From NCBI GenBank assembly GCA_902469555.1, contig CABRDB010000063.1:1-7674 (forward strand): a stretch of DNA of 7,674 nucleotides, in the 5' to 3' direction. The notes under the pieces were generated by a model. That model made no database searches and was not told the DNA's origin. It saw only the letters and a program-made list of their open reading frames with translations. How positions within the stretch are numbered: the stretch's first letter is position 1; the number at the start of each line of letters is the position of its first letter. The DNA is from an uncultured Collinsella sp. GTDB taxonomy: Bacteria; Actinomycetota; Coriobacteriia; Coriobacteriales; Coriobacteriaceae. The translations under genes were made by a program, and so were the position numbers. Shown here one piece after another: positions 1 through 5,257 of the stretch.

Positions 1-561
1 AGCCGGCTTCTCGGCCTCACGCGCGGCCTCGGCAGCCGCCTCGCGCGCCTTCTCGGCAACAAACGCCGCTGCCGAGGTATCGAGCTGCACCGTTGCGTGC
101 GTGCGTGCGGGCGCGGCGACCTCGCCGGCATGCATCACGATGACGCCGCAGGTGCTCGTCTTAACGAACTCGACCATCTTGGGATCGGTGAAGCCGGTCA
201 CGTCGTTGACGATCGAGGCGCCGCAGCGCACGGCCGCCTTGGCAACCGCCACATGACGCGTGTCGATCGAGACGATGGCGCCCTCCTTGGCCAGCGCGCG
301 CACCACGGGCAGCACGCGGCGAGCCTCCTCGTCGGGGTTGACCGGGGTAAAACCAGGGCGCGTGGACTCGCCGCCCACGTCGATGATGTCGGCGCCGGCG
401 TCGAGCATCGCCAGGCCGTACTCGATGGCGGCATCGGGGTCGAAGTGCTCCCCGCCATCGCTAAACGAATCGGGCGTCACGTTGAGGACGCCCATGATGC
501 GCGGACGGTCAAAGCTGAGCTCGTACTTTCCGCACCGCCATGTCTTGCTGTCGTTCGCCAT
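1..561 (-). CDS. folP: Dihydropteroate synthase, N-terminal part (cut by window edge)
   Basis: Condenses p-aminobenzoate with 6-hydroxymethyl-dihydropterin diphosphate to give dihydropteroate in cytosolic folate synthesis; it is the sulfonamide target. The 187 visible codons carry the first family signature IMGVLNVTPDSFSDGG (residues 22-37), the pterin-site strand ending DVGGESTRPG (61-70), SIDTRH (98-103) and IVNDVTG (117-123). These are seen directly and are diagnostic. The ATG at 561-559 is chosen because AGGAGG lies 6 nt upstream (568-573). After VIVMHAG (140-146) the usual MHMxGxPxTMQ loop is missing. In its place comes an Ala/Glu/Lys-rich stretch (about residues 148-187, including AEKAREAAAEAAREAEKPA) that runs off the window. 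This looks like a lineage-specific insertion, probably helical. The gene lies 95 bp downstream of the sirtuin on the same strand, so the two may be cotranscribed. The C-terminal half, with the later substrate-binding residues, is not in the window. Confidence 0.95.
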   Translation of the reverse strand, partial: MANDSKTWRCGKYELSFDRPRIMGVLNVTPDSFSDGGEHFDPDAAIEYGLAMLDAGADIIDVGGESTRPGFTPVNPDEEARRVLPVVRALAKEGAIVSIDTRHVAVAKAAVRCGASIVNDVTGFTDPKMVEFVKTSTCGVIVMHAGEVAAPARTHATVQLDTSAAAFVAEKAREAAAEAAREAEKPA

Positions 562-583
562 GAACATCCTCCTAAAATGCCCA

Positions 584-611
584 CGCCGCCGAGCTTGGGG
601 AGCTGGCGGCG
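584..611 (-). promoter_or_regulatory. GC-rich hairpin in the folP leader
   Basis: CGCCGCC (584-590) pairs with GGCGGCG (605-611). Inside it AGCT (592-595) pairs with AGCT (601-604) around a 5-nt loop, giving an 11-bp stem with one bulged G. On the minus strand it is followed by GGGCATTTT and then the folP ribosome-binding site. The T-run is only four bases, so this is a weak terminator at best. It could instead be an attenuator or simply stabilise the 5' end of the folP mRNA. The structure is seen directly; the role is inferred. Confidence 0.4.
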
Positions 612-636
612 GGGTCGCTTTGCACTCAGTCTTTCT

Positions 637-642
637 ATTGTA
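637..642 (-). promoter_or_regulatory. Possible -10 box for folP
   Basis: On the minus strand the hexamer TACAAT (5 of 6 matches to TATAAT) lies just after the sirtuin stop codon and about 75 bp before the folP start. No good -35 box is present at 16-18 bp; the nearest T-rich candidate, TTGCGT, is about 19 bp away. If it is real, folP has its own promoter and the hairpin at 584-611 lies in its leader. Confidence 0.2.
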
Positions 643-656
643 TCCGCGCGCGCGGG

Positions 657-1409
657 CTAGAACGCAAACGCGGCCGCGATGTCGCAAGAAATCAGCAGGT
701 CGGCATTTGCATCCTGATCGGTGGGAGCAAGATTGCAAATGGCCAGCGTATCGCCGGTAAAGTAACGCGTAAGGCCCGCCGCCGGATACACCACGAGCGA
801 GGTCCCGCCCACAATGAGGGCATCGGCCGCGGCGATGGCGGCAACGGCACCGGTCAACACATGCTCATGGAGCTGCTCTTCGTAGAGCACTACATCGGGC
901 TTGATGCGGCCGCCGCACGCGGGGCACGCAGGCACGCCCGCGGCATCCTCGTGCTCGCGCGAGCAAATCCACTCGGCGCTATAGACCGCACCGCACGACT
1001 GGCAAATGTTGCGATGGACCGATCCGTGCAACTCAAACACGCGCTGCGAGCCCGCCATCTGATGCAAGCCGTCGATGTTTTGCGTCACCACGGCATTTAG
1101 CTTGCCGGCGCGCTCCAGCTCGGCCAGCTTGGTGTGGCAGCGGTTGGGCTTGGCGCCAAGCGCGATCATCTTGGTGCGGTAGAAGTCGAAGAACTCCGCC
1201 GGATGCGTCTCGTAAAAGCTATGCGAGAGCATGGTCTCGGGCGGGTAGGCAAACTGCTGGTGATACAGGCCGTCCACGCTGCGGAAATCGGGGATGCCAC
1301 TTGCCGTGGAAACACCCGCGCCGCCAAAGAAGACCACGCGCTTGTGGGTATCAAACAGATCCGCCAGCGCGGCGGAGGCCTGCTTGGGATCCGTTATTGC
1401 CTGCGTCAT
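657..1409 (-). CDS. cobB: NAD-dependent protein deacylase, Sir2 (sirtuin) family
   Basis: Removes acetyl or other acyl groups from protein lysines while consuming NAD+, giving nicotinamide and O-acyl-ADP-ribose; cytosolic. The 250-aa product has the NAD-binding motif GAGVSTASGIPDFRS (30-44), TQNIDGLHQMAG (109-120), the catalytic histidine H128 in FELHGSVHRN, a zinc ribbon C136-x2-C139 / C162-x2-C165, and the closing motif GGTSLVVYPAAGL (201-213). Length is normal for a single-domain bacterial sirtuin. An in-frame ATG lies 51 bp further upstream (1460). The start at 1409 is preferred because GGAG lies 7 nt before it and the extra 17 residues (MLGRRPTLPDQQ...) do not resemble the family. No Ala/Tyr/Arg pattern typical of desuccinylases (SIRT5 type) is evident, so deacetylation is the likelier activity. 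The symbol follows the general bacterial name; it does not imply orthology to a characterised gene. Confidence 0.95.
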   Translation of the reverse strand: MTQAITDPKQASAALADLFDTHKRVVFFGGAGVSTASGIPDFRSVDGLYHQQFAYPPETMLSHSFYETHPAEFFDFYRTKMIALGAKPNRCHTKLAELERAGKLNAVVTQNIDGLHQMAGSQRVFELHGSVHRNICQSCGAVYSAEWICSREHEDAAGVPACPACGGRIKPDVVLYEEQLHEHVLTGAVAAIAAADALIVGGTSLVVYPAAGLTRYFTGDTLAICNLAPTDQDANADLLISCDIAAAFAF

Positions 1410-1544
1410 ATGAGTTCTCCGTCCTTGTTGGTCGGGTAGCGTTGGGCGACGTCCCAGCATGCGGCCTTTAAGTCAGCATGCACGGAGCCCACCCCGCCCT
1501 TGTTGCGTTAATCTTAAGCCTGCCAACCCCGTCGAAAGGACACC
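1410..1544. promoter_or_regulatory. Divergent control region, sirtuin / exonuclease III
   Basis: These 135 bp separate two divergent starts and must hold both promoters unless they lie inside the genes. No convincing -35/-10 pair was found on either strand. The octamer CAGCATGC occurs twice (1455-1462 and 1474-1481), 19 bp apart, each with the palindromic core GCATGC. This spacing is close to two helical turns. It could be an operator, but that is speculative. Confidence 0.3.
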
Positions 1545-2363
1545 ATGCCTCAGACTTACACCTTTGCCTCGTGGAACGTTAACGGCCTGCGCGCCGTGCT
1601 CAAAAAGGACCCGAGCTTTATTCAAATCGCGCAGGAACTCGATGTCGATGTGCTGGCGCTGCAAGAAACCAAGTTGCAAGAAGGCCAGGTTGATATTGAC
1701 CTGCCCGGCTATCACCAAACCTGGAGCTACGCCGAGCGTAAAGGCTATTCGGGCACCGCGGTCTTTAGCCGCCAGGAACCGCAGCGCGTGCTGCACGCCG
1801 ACGCGCTGCTACCCTACGCCGGCGAGGGCGAGGCGGCCGTACTCGTCGCCCAAGCCGTAACCGAGGGCCGCGTCTGCGCACTCGAGTTCGACAAGTTTTG
1901 GTTTGTCGACGTCTATACGCCCAACGCCCAAAATGAGCTCGCGCGCATCGATGTGCGCATGGCCTGGGATGATGCCTATCGCGGCTTTTTGAGCGCGCTT
2001 GAGCACGAAACCGGCAAGCCCGTCGTAACCTGCGGCGACTTTAACGTGGCGCACGAAGAGATCGACCTTAAGAACCCCAAGTCCAACCGCGGCAACGCAG
2101 GCTTTTCGGACGAAGAGCGCGGTAAGTTTACCGAGCTGCTCAACGCCGGCTTTACCGATACCTGGCGCACGGCTAATCCGGACGTTGAGGGCGTCTACAG
2201 CTGGTGGAGCTATCGCTTTAATGCCCGCAAGAACAACGCCGGCTGGCGCATCGACTACTTCCTGGTAAGCGACGCAATCGCCGCCAACGTTCGCGACACC
2301 GGTATCCGTGGCGACATCTTTGGCAGCGACCACTGCCCCGTCACCCTCACGCTAGAGCTCTAG
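1545..2363 (+). CDS. xth: Exodeoxyribonuclease III / AP endonuclease
   Basis: Class II apurinic/apyrimidinic endonuclease with 3'-5' exonuclease and 3'-phosphatase activity, acting in base-excision repair. The 272-aa protein shows the whole exonuclease III fold signature in order: SWNVNGLRA (9-17, metal-side N11), LQETK (39-43, metal ligand E41), GYSGTAVFSR (68-76), VYTPNAQ (123-129, catalytic-site tyrosine), CGDFNVAHEEIDLKNP (163-178, catalytic D165 and N167), SWWSYRFNARKNNAGWRIDYFL (219-240) and GSDHCPV (260-266, catalytic D-H pair). Full length for the family; it resembles the Bacillus ExoA / Neisseria-type branch. The ATG follows AAAGGA with a 4-nt gap. It is transcribed away from the sirtuin and ends at a convergent intergenic region that holds a strong terminator 140 bp downstream. 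The E. coli gene is xthA and the Bacillus gene exoA; the name here is generic. Confidence 0.97.
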   Translation: MPQTYTFASWNVNGLRAVLKKDPSFIQIAQELDVDVLALQETKLQEGQVDIDLPGYHQTWSYAERKGYSGTAVFSRQEPQRVLHADALLPYAGEGEAAVLVAQAVTEGRVCALEFDKFWFVDVYTPNAQNELARIDVRMAWDDAYRGFLSALEHETGKPVVTCGDFNVAHEEIDLKNPKSNRGNAGFSDEERGKFTELLNAGFTDTWRTANPDVEGVYSWWSYRFNARKNNAGWRIDYFLVSDAIAANVRDTGIRGDIFGSDHCPVTLTLEL

Positions 2364-2369
2364 CCCCAA

Positions 2370-2420
2370 CTGATCCCCTGGAGACGGAGGAAAAGGAATC
2401 ATTTTCACCTCGCGAGGGCA
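2370..2420 (+). repeat. Direct repeat, copy 1
   Basis: The unit starts CTGATCCCC and continues TGGAGACGGAGGAAAA, GGAATCATTTT and then GAGGGC. It is partner to the copy at 2608-2667. It begins 7 bp after the exonuclease III stop codon. Relative to copy 2 it lacks about 11 bp after the CCCC run (copy 2 reads CCCCGGGGACGTCTGGAGAC). The two copies bracket the palindrome at 2430-2602. Confidence 0.6.
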
Positions 2421-2429
2421 TCCACGCGG

Positions 2430-2602
2430 CCCACCCGCCACGAAACTGGCCCATCTACTACGTTTAAGCCACTACCCTCAACCACAGCAAACAGCGCAAA
2501 AGAAAACCGCAGGTAGAAAGCCTGCGGTTTTTCATAAAACGCGATTGTGCTTGGGGATGTCGGGTCAAACGTAGTAGATAGGCCGATTCCGTGGCGGGCG
2601 GG
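2430..2602. repeat. Long imperfect palindrome 1 (REP/MITE-like)
   Basis: The outer arms at 2430-2465 and 2567-2602 are inverted repeats with 31 of 36 positions matching; the shared core is ATCTACTACGTTT on the left and its complement on the right. The midpoint of the arms (about 2516) coincides with the midpoint of the terminator hairpin at 2503-2531. Partial complementarity continues between the arms, for example CCCTCAACCACA on the left against the complement of TGTGCTTGGGG on the right. The 173 bp therefore form one nested cruciform-like structure. No open frame for a transposase is present. Position between convergent genes fits a REP/BIME-like or MITE-like extragenic repeat. Pairing is seen directly; repeat-family membership is inferred. 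Confidence 0.75.
2503..2532. terminator. Bidirectional intrinsic terminator
   Basis: AAAACCGCAGG (2503-2513) pairs perfectly over 11 bp with CCTGCGGTTTT (2521-2531) around a 7-nt loop, and a T-run follows on the plus strand. The A-run on the left arm gives a T-run on the other strand, so it should stop transcription from exonuclease III and also antisense traffic from the ECF operon. It is the exact centre of palindrome 1. Confidence 0.85.
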
Positions 2603-2607
2603 TTCAG

Positions 2608-2667
2608 CTGATTCCCCGGGGACGTCTGGAGACGGAAGAAAACGGATCAATTTGGCTCTTGAGGGCC
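2608..2667 (+). repeat. Direct repeat, copy 2
   Basis: Reads CTGATTCCCCGGGGACGTC, then TGGAGACGGAAGAAAA, GGATCAATTT and GAGGGC. It aligns with the copy at 2370-2420 with a few substitutions and an extra GGGGACGTC segment. It begins 5 bp beyond the right arm of palindrome 1. The orientation is the same as copy 1, so palindrome 1 plus one repeat could have arisen by insertion with duplication, or the repeat could be an independent extragenic family. Confidence 0.6.
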
Positions 2668-2689
2668 ACGATGCCCGTCTATAAGCCGG

Positions 2690-2855
2690 CCATTCCAGAA
2701 CTATGCCGGTTTACGGGGCTGAATCGCGAACCCCCAACCATACGCAATTCCGAAATAATAAAACCGCAGGTAAACGGCTTGCTCCATTTCGAAAAAAGCC
2801 GGTATGGTCTGCCTGTGCCAATCTGGCCCCGTAAACCGGCGTAGTTTTGAAATGG
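2690..2855. repeat. Long imperfect palindrome 2 (REP/MITE-like)
   Basis: The outer arms at 2690-2719 and 2826-2855 match at 27 of 30 positions and share an uninterrupted GCCGGTTTACGGGGC. Nested inside, ACCATAC (2737-2743) pairs with GTATGGT (2802-2808), and CGAAAT (2751-2756) pairs with ATTTCG (2786-2791). All pairs share a midpoint near 2771-2773, so this is a single 166-bp foldback. The centre carries AAACCGCAGG, the same motif as the terminator in palindrome 1, although the outer arms of the two palindromes are unrelated. It ends 40 bp from the S-component stop codon. Confidence 0.75.
2761..2780 (-). terminator. Weak terminator hairpin downstream of the ECF operon
   Basis: On the minus strand AAGCCG (2780-2775) pairs with CGGTTT (2766-2761), with one G-U pair and an 8-nt loop, and TTTTATTATTT follows. 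It could terminate the ECF operon. If so, the transcript would also fold the larger palindrome around it. On the plus strand the same stem has an A-C mismatch and is poorer. It looks like a decayed form of the perfect hairpin at 2503-2531. Confidence 0.4.
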
Positions 2856-2895
2856 CGCTTCGGCAGTATTGATTCCCGCCCCGGCGCAACCAGCC

Positions 2896-3609
2896 CTACA
2901 GCCCGTACTTCACGACGACTCGGTTGATGCGGCGACACCAGGGCTTGTACAAGGCGGCCAAAAACACGCATGTCGCGAGTCCGTGCGTAATATCGAACGG
3001 CACTGCCGTGGCAAGACGTGCCACGGCACCCGCCCAAGTAAGCGGCTGTACAAACCCAATGATGTCATACGCGTTGATCACGACGCCATAGAGCAGGCCC
3101 GACGCAAAGCCGTACGCCAGCAGCGCCGGCATGCGCACGGTGCCGTCGGCGCGGTCGAACGCACCCGCATACGCCAGCGCACCGCCAACGTATCCCACGA
3201 GCCCCCAGGCATACATCTGCCACGGCGTCCACATGCCCTGCCCAAAAAAGAAATTGCTGGTCAGCGCCGCCAACGCACCGACCATAAAGCCGTTACGACG
3301 ACCGAGTGTCGCCCCGGCGATAATGGCGATGGCACTCACGGGTTTAAAGTCGGGAATGGGTCCAAACAGGATGCGCCCCGCCGCCGCCAGCGCCGCCAGC
3401 ACCAGCGTGGGCATAATCTGACGCAGGCCTGGACGCGATGCCTCATAGCCCGCAAAGAACAGCGCAAGCACCAACGCCACCACAACCAGCATGGCCAACG
3501 CTGCCTGCTCAACACCCGCCAGCAACGCGGCAGCCATCACCGCCGGCACCGCCAACAACAGCGGGATCTCCAGTTTTGCAAGCAAACGCGAGAAACGACA
3601 GTCCGTCAT
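2896..3609 (-). CDS. ECF transporter S component (substrate-binding membrane protein)
   Basis: The S component binds the vitamin or micronutrient in the membrane and works with the T protein and ATPases for import. The 237-aa product is very hydrophobic, with about six likely membrane segments. Its most characteristic block is GPIPDFKPVSAIAIIAGATLG (83-103) followed by SNFFFGQGMWTPWQMYAWGLVG (118-139). I recognise this pattern from S components of ECF importers related to the riboflavin/cobalamin-type proteins, but the substrate cannot be assigned from sequence alone. The ATG at 3609 is chosen because it lies 4 bp after the ATPase stop codon. A longer in-frame start (3684) would overlap the ATPase and adds residues unlike the family. 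No strong Shine-Dalgarno sequence is seen, so translation is probably coupled. It is the last gene of the T-ATPase-S operon. Confidence 0.85.
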   Translation of the reverse strand: MTDCRFSRLLAKLEIPLLLAVPAVMAAALLAGVEQAALAMLVVVALVLALFFAGYEASRPGLRQIMPTLVLAALAAAGRILFGPIPDFKPVSAIAIIAGATLGRRNGFMVGALAALTSNFFFGQGMWTPWQMYAWGLVGYVGGALAYAGAFDRADGTVRMPALLAYGFASGLLYGVVINAYDIIGFVQPLTWAGAVARLATAVPFDITHGLATCVFLAALYKPWCRRINRVVVKYGL

Positions 3610-3613
3610 CCCA

Positions 3614-5257
3614 TCACGCCCTATAGAACACGTTGTCGGCAAAGAAGTCGGCCGGGGACTCCATGCAGGCAATCTCGCCGTCAAACATCATGGCGACGTC
3701 GTCGGCTACCTGCTCGGCAAAGTCCAAATCGTGCGTAGCCATGATGACGGTGCCGCCAGCCTTCGCATGGTCACGCAGGGCGCGGGCGATGGTGCGGCGA
3801 CTCTCCAGGTCCAAGCCCTTCGTGGGCTCGTCAAGCAGCAGCAGCTCGGGGCCGATCAGCAGCAGCTTTGCCAGTGCGAGCAGCTGGCGCTGTCCGCCCG
3901 AGAGGTCGTAGGGGTGGCGCGTCTCCAGGCCGTCCAGCCCCAAGCTCGCCGCGCGCTCCCGCGCCACGGTCTCGTCATATCCGCAGGCTGAAGCCCATTC
4001 CATCAGCTCGTCGCACACCGTCTCGGCAACCAGCAATGCTTTGGGATTCTGAGGCAGCAACGCCGCCGAGGCCGCTCCGCGCACCATGCGGCCGCGCTGC
4101 AGCTTGGCGGTCTTCGCCAGCACCGAGAGCATCGTCGACTTACCGCATCCGTTGCCGCCCACGATCGCATGCACCGCACCGGCCGAAAACGACGCATCGA
4201 GCCCACGCAACACCCAGCCGGACGCTCGATCGTAGCGAAACCAACCTTCCGACAGGGTGGTAGCCGACCCAGCGTGCATTTTTTGGAGTATTCTGCTTCC
4301 ATCCGTGCGCGAGAAGGCTTCCAAGCCGTTCTCGAGCGACGTTTGCGCCACAAATTCGGACGATTTGTCCAATTCCAAACTTTTTTTCGCGCTCGATACG
4401 CCCCCGGGCGGCTCCAGAGAGCCCAAATTGTCCTCACGCCTGCTGAATACTCCGTTTTTTGCACATCGGATGGCACCCCACCCCAACGTGTCATCGGAAA
4501 ACAGCGATTCTCGGCGTCCCAAAGATGCCATATCCGCCGCCTCGTGCACGCGGCCATCCTCAATCCGGTACGCACACGTCGCGTATTCGAGCATTGGGCG
4601 CGGCTGATGCGTCGCCACAACAACCGTGCAGCCCAGCTCGCGATTCACACGAAACAGCGCGTGCAGAAAATTCTTCTCGGCAACGGGATCGAGCTGAGAC
4701 GTGGGCTCGTCGAGTAACAGCACACGCGGACGCAGCGCCAGAACGGCGGCAAGCGACAGCAGCTGCTTGCGGCCACCCGAAAGCGTATCGGTATCGCGAT
4801 GAAGCCAGTCCTCCAGACCAAAGAAATAGCTGGTCTCGGCAACACGGCGGCGCATCTCGTCGCGCGACATGCCTAAGTTTTCCAGGCCAAACGCCATCTC
4901 GTGCCACACGGTCTCGCACACAATCTGGTTCTCGGGATCCTGGAACACGTAGCCCACGCGCTCCGCAGACGCGCGCACGTCCATGTCGGCAACGTTCTCG
5001 CCCAGCACGCGCATATCGCCAGTGCGCTCGCCCGCCGGAGCAATCTCGGGCTTGAGCAGCGACAGCAGCGTCGACTTACCCGATCCGGTACCGCCGACAA
5101 GCAGCGCAAATGCACCTTGGGGAACAGACCAGTCGAGCCCCTCGAGCACCGCAGCATCGGCCCCGGGGTAGGCAAAGCTCAGGCTCCGCACCTCAATCGC
5201 CGGCATATCCGGGCCGCACGCCGCGCCTGACACCGGGCCCCTATCCAACCGAGCCAT
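3614..5257 (-). CDS. ECF transporter fused double ATPase (two ABC domains)
   Basis: Cytosolic motor of the ECF importer, with the two ATPase subunits joined in one 547-aa chain. Domain 1: Walker A GGTGSGKST (55-63), Q-loop FQDPENQ (105-111), signature LSGGRKQ (159-165), Walker B VLLLDEPTSQLD (179-190), H-loop ATHQP (215-219). Domain 2: Walker A GGNGCGKST (367-375), Q-loop LPQNP (401-405), signature LSGGQRQ (452-458), Walker B LLLLDEPTKGLD (472-483), H-loop ATHD (507-510). Both sites look intact. The ATG at 5257 overlaps the EcfT stop codon (TGATG) and has AGAGG 8 nt before it, which favours it over the ATG at 5206. The inter-domain linker is unusual: residues 266-328 are Ser/Glu/Lys-rich and are encoded by a 189-bp unit that looks inserted. 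Without that unit the protein would be about 484 aa, a more ordinary size for this fusion. Confidence 0.93.
   Translation of the reverse strand: MARLDRGPVSGAACGPDMPAIEVRSLSFAYPGADAAVLEGLDWSVPQGAFALLVGGTGSGKSTLLSLLKPEIAPAGERTGDMRVLGENVADMDVRASAERVGYVFQDPENQIVCETVWHEMAFGLENLGMSRDEMRRRVAETSYFFGLEDWLHRDTDTLSGGRKQLLSLAAVLALRPRVLLLDEPTSQLDPVAEKNFLHALFRVNRELGCTVVVATHQPRPMLEYATCAYRIEDGRVHEAADMASLGRRESLFSDDTLGWGAIRCAKNGVFSRREDNLGSLEPPGGVSSAKKSLELDKSSEFVAQTSLENGLEAFSRTDGSRILQKMHAGSATTLSEGWFRYDRASGWVLRGLDASFSAGAVHAIVGGNGCGKSTMLSVLAKTAKLQRGRMVRGAASAALLPQNPKALLVAETVCDELMEWASACGYDETVARERAASLGLDGLETRHPYDLSGGQRQLLALAKLLLIGPELLLLDEPTKGLDLESRRTIARALRDHAKAGGTVIMATHDLDFAEQVADDVAMMFDGEIACMESPADFFADNVFYRA
4275..4463. 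repeat. In-frame palindromic insertion-like unit inside the ATPase gene
   Basis: The ends are GGAGTATTC (4285-4293) and its complement GAATACTCC (4445-4453). Each is flanked outside by a T-run of six and TGCA, and inside by TGC or GCT. From TGCA to TGCA the unit is 189 bp, exactly 63 codons, and the reading frame passes through without a stop. Internal hairpins: GAGAA-GGCTT-CC-AAGCC-G-TTCTC (4311-4333), AATT-C-GGAC-GATTT-GTCC-AATT (4353-4374) and GGCTC-CAGA-GAGCC (4410-4423). GC is about 52% by hand count, lower than the flanking ABC sequence appears. The ABC motifs on both sides are uninterrupted, so the unit sits wholly in the linker. Structure is seen directly; an inserted repeat origin is inferred. 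Confidence 0.6.

Larger units (their letters stand above)
2364..2895. other. Repeat-rich gap between convergent genes
   Basis: This 532-bp stretch separates the 3' ends of exonuclease III (plus) and the ECF S component (minus). I find no credible gene. Short open frames on both strands arise from the palindromes and mirror one another; for example, frames on opposite strands around 2700-2840 both end in PRKPA. The stretch holds a direct-repeat pair, two long imperfect palindromes and one strong plus one weak terminator, described separately. It is visibly poorer in GC than the flanking genes around the hairpin centres. Confidence 0.85.

Noticed and set aside
645..654. Alternating CG run (CGCGCGCGCG), possible Z-DNA or regulatory site
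   Set aside because: Too short and common in GC-rich genomes to support a claim.
97..660. A 187-codon plus-strand frame opposite folP
   Set aside because: Lies antisense to the dihydropteroate synthase signatures; composition is that of a shadow frame with no recognisable domain.
1410..1460. Sirtuin start at 1460 instead of 1409
   Set aside because: The added 17 residues are not sirtuin-like and the GGAG at 1417-1420 is correctly spaced for 1409.
2405..2889. Several short open frames on both strands in the exonuclease/ECF gap
   Set aside because: They are produced by the palindromes: frames on opposite strands share peptides such as PRKPA and FYLRF, and none has a credible ribosome-binding site.
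2364..2895. CRISPR array or transposon with its own transposase
   Set aside because: The repeats are inverted or present only twice, with no regular spacers, and no transposase frame exists.
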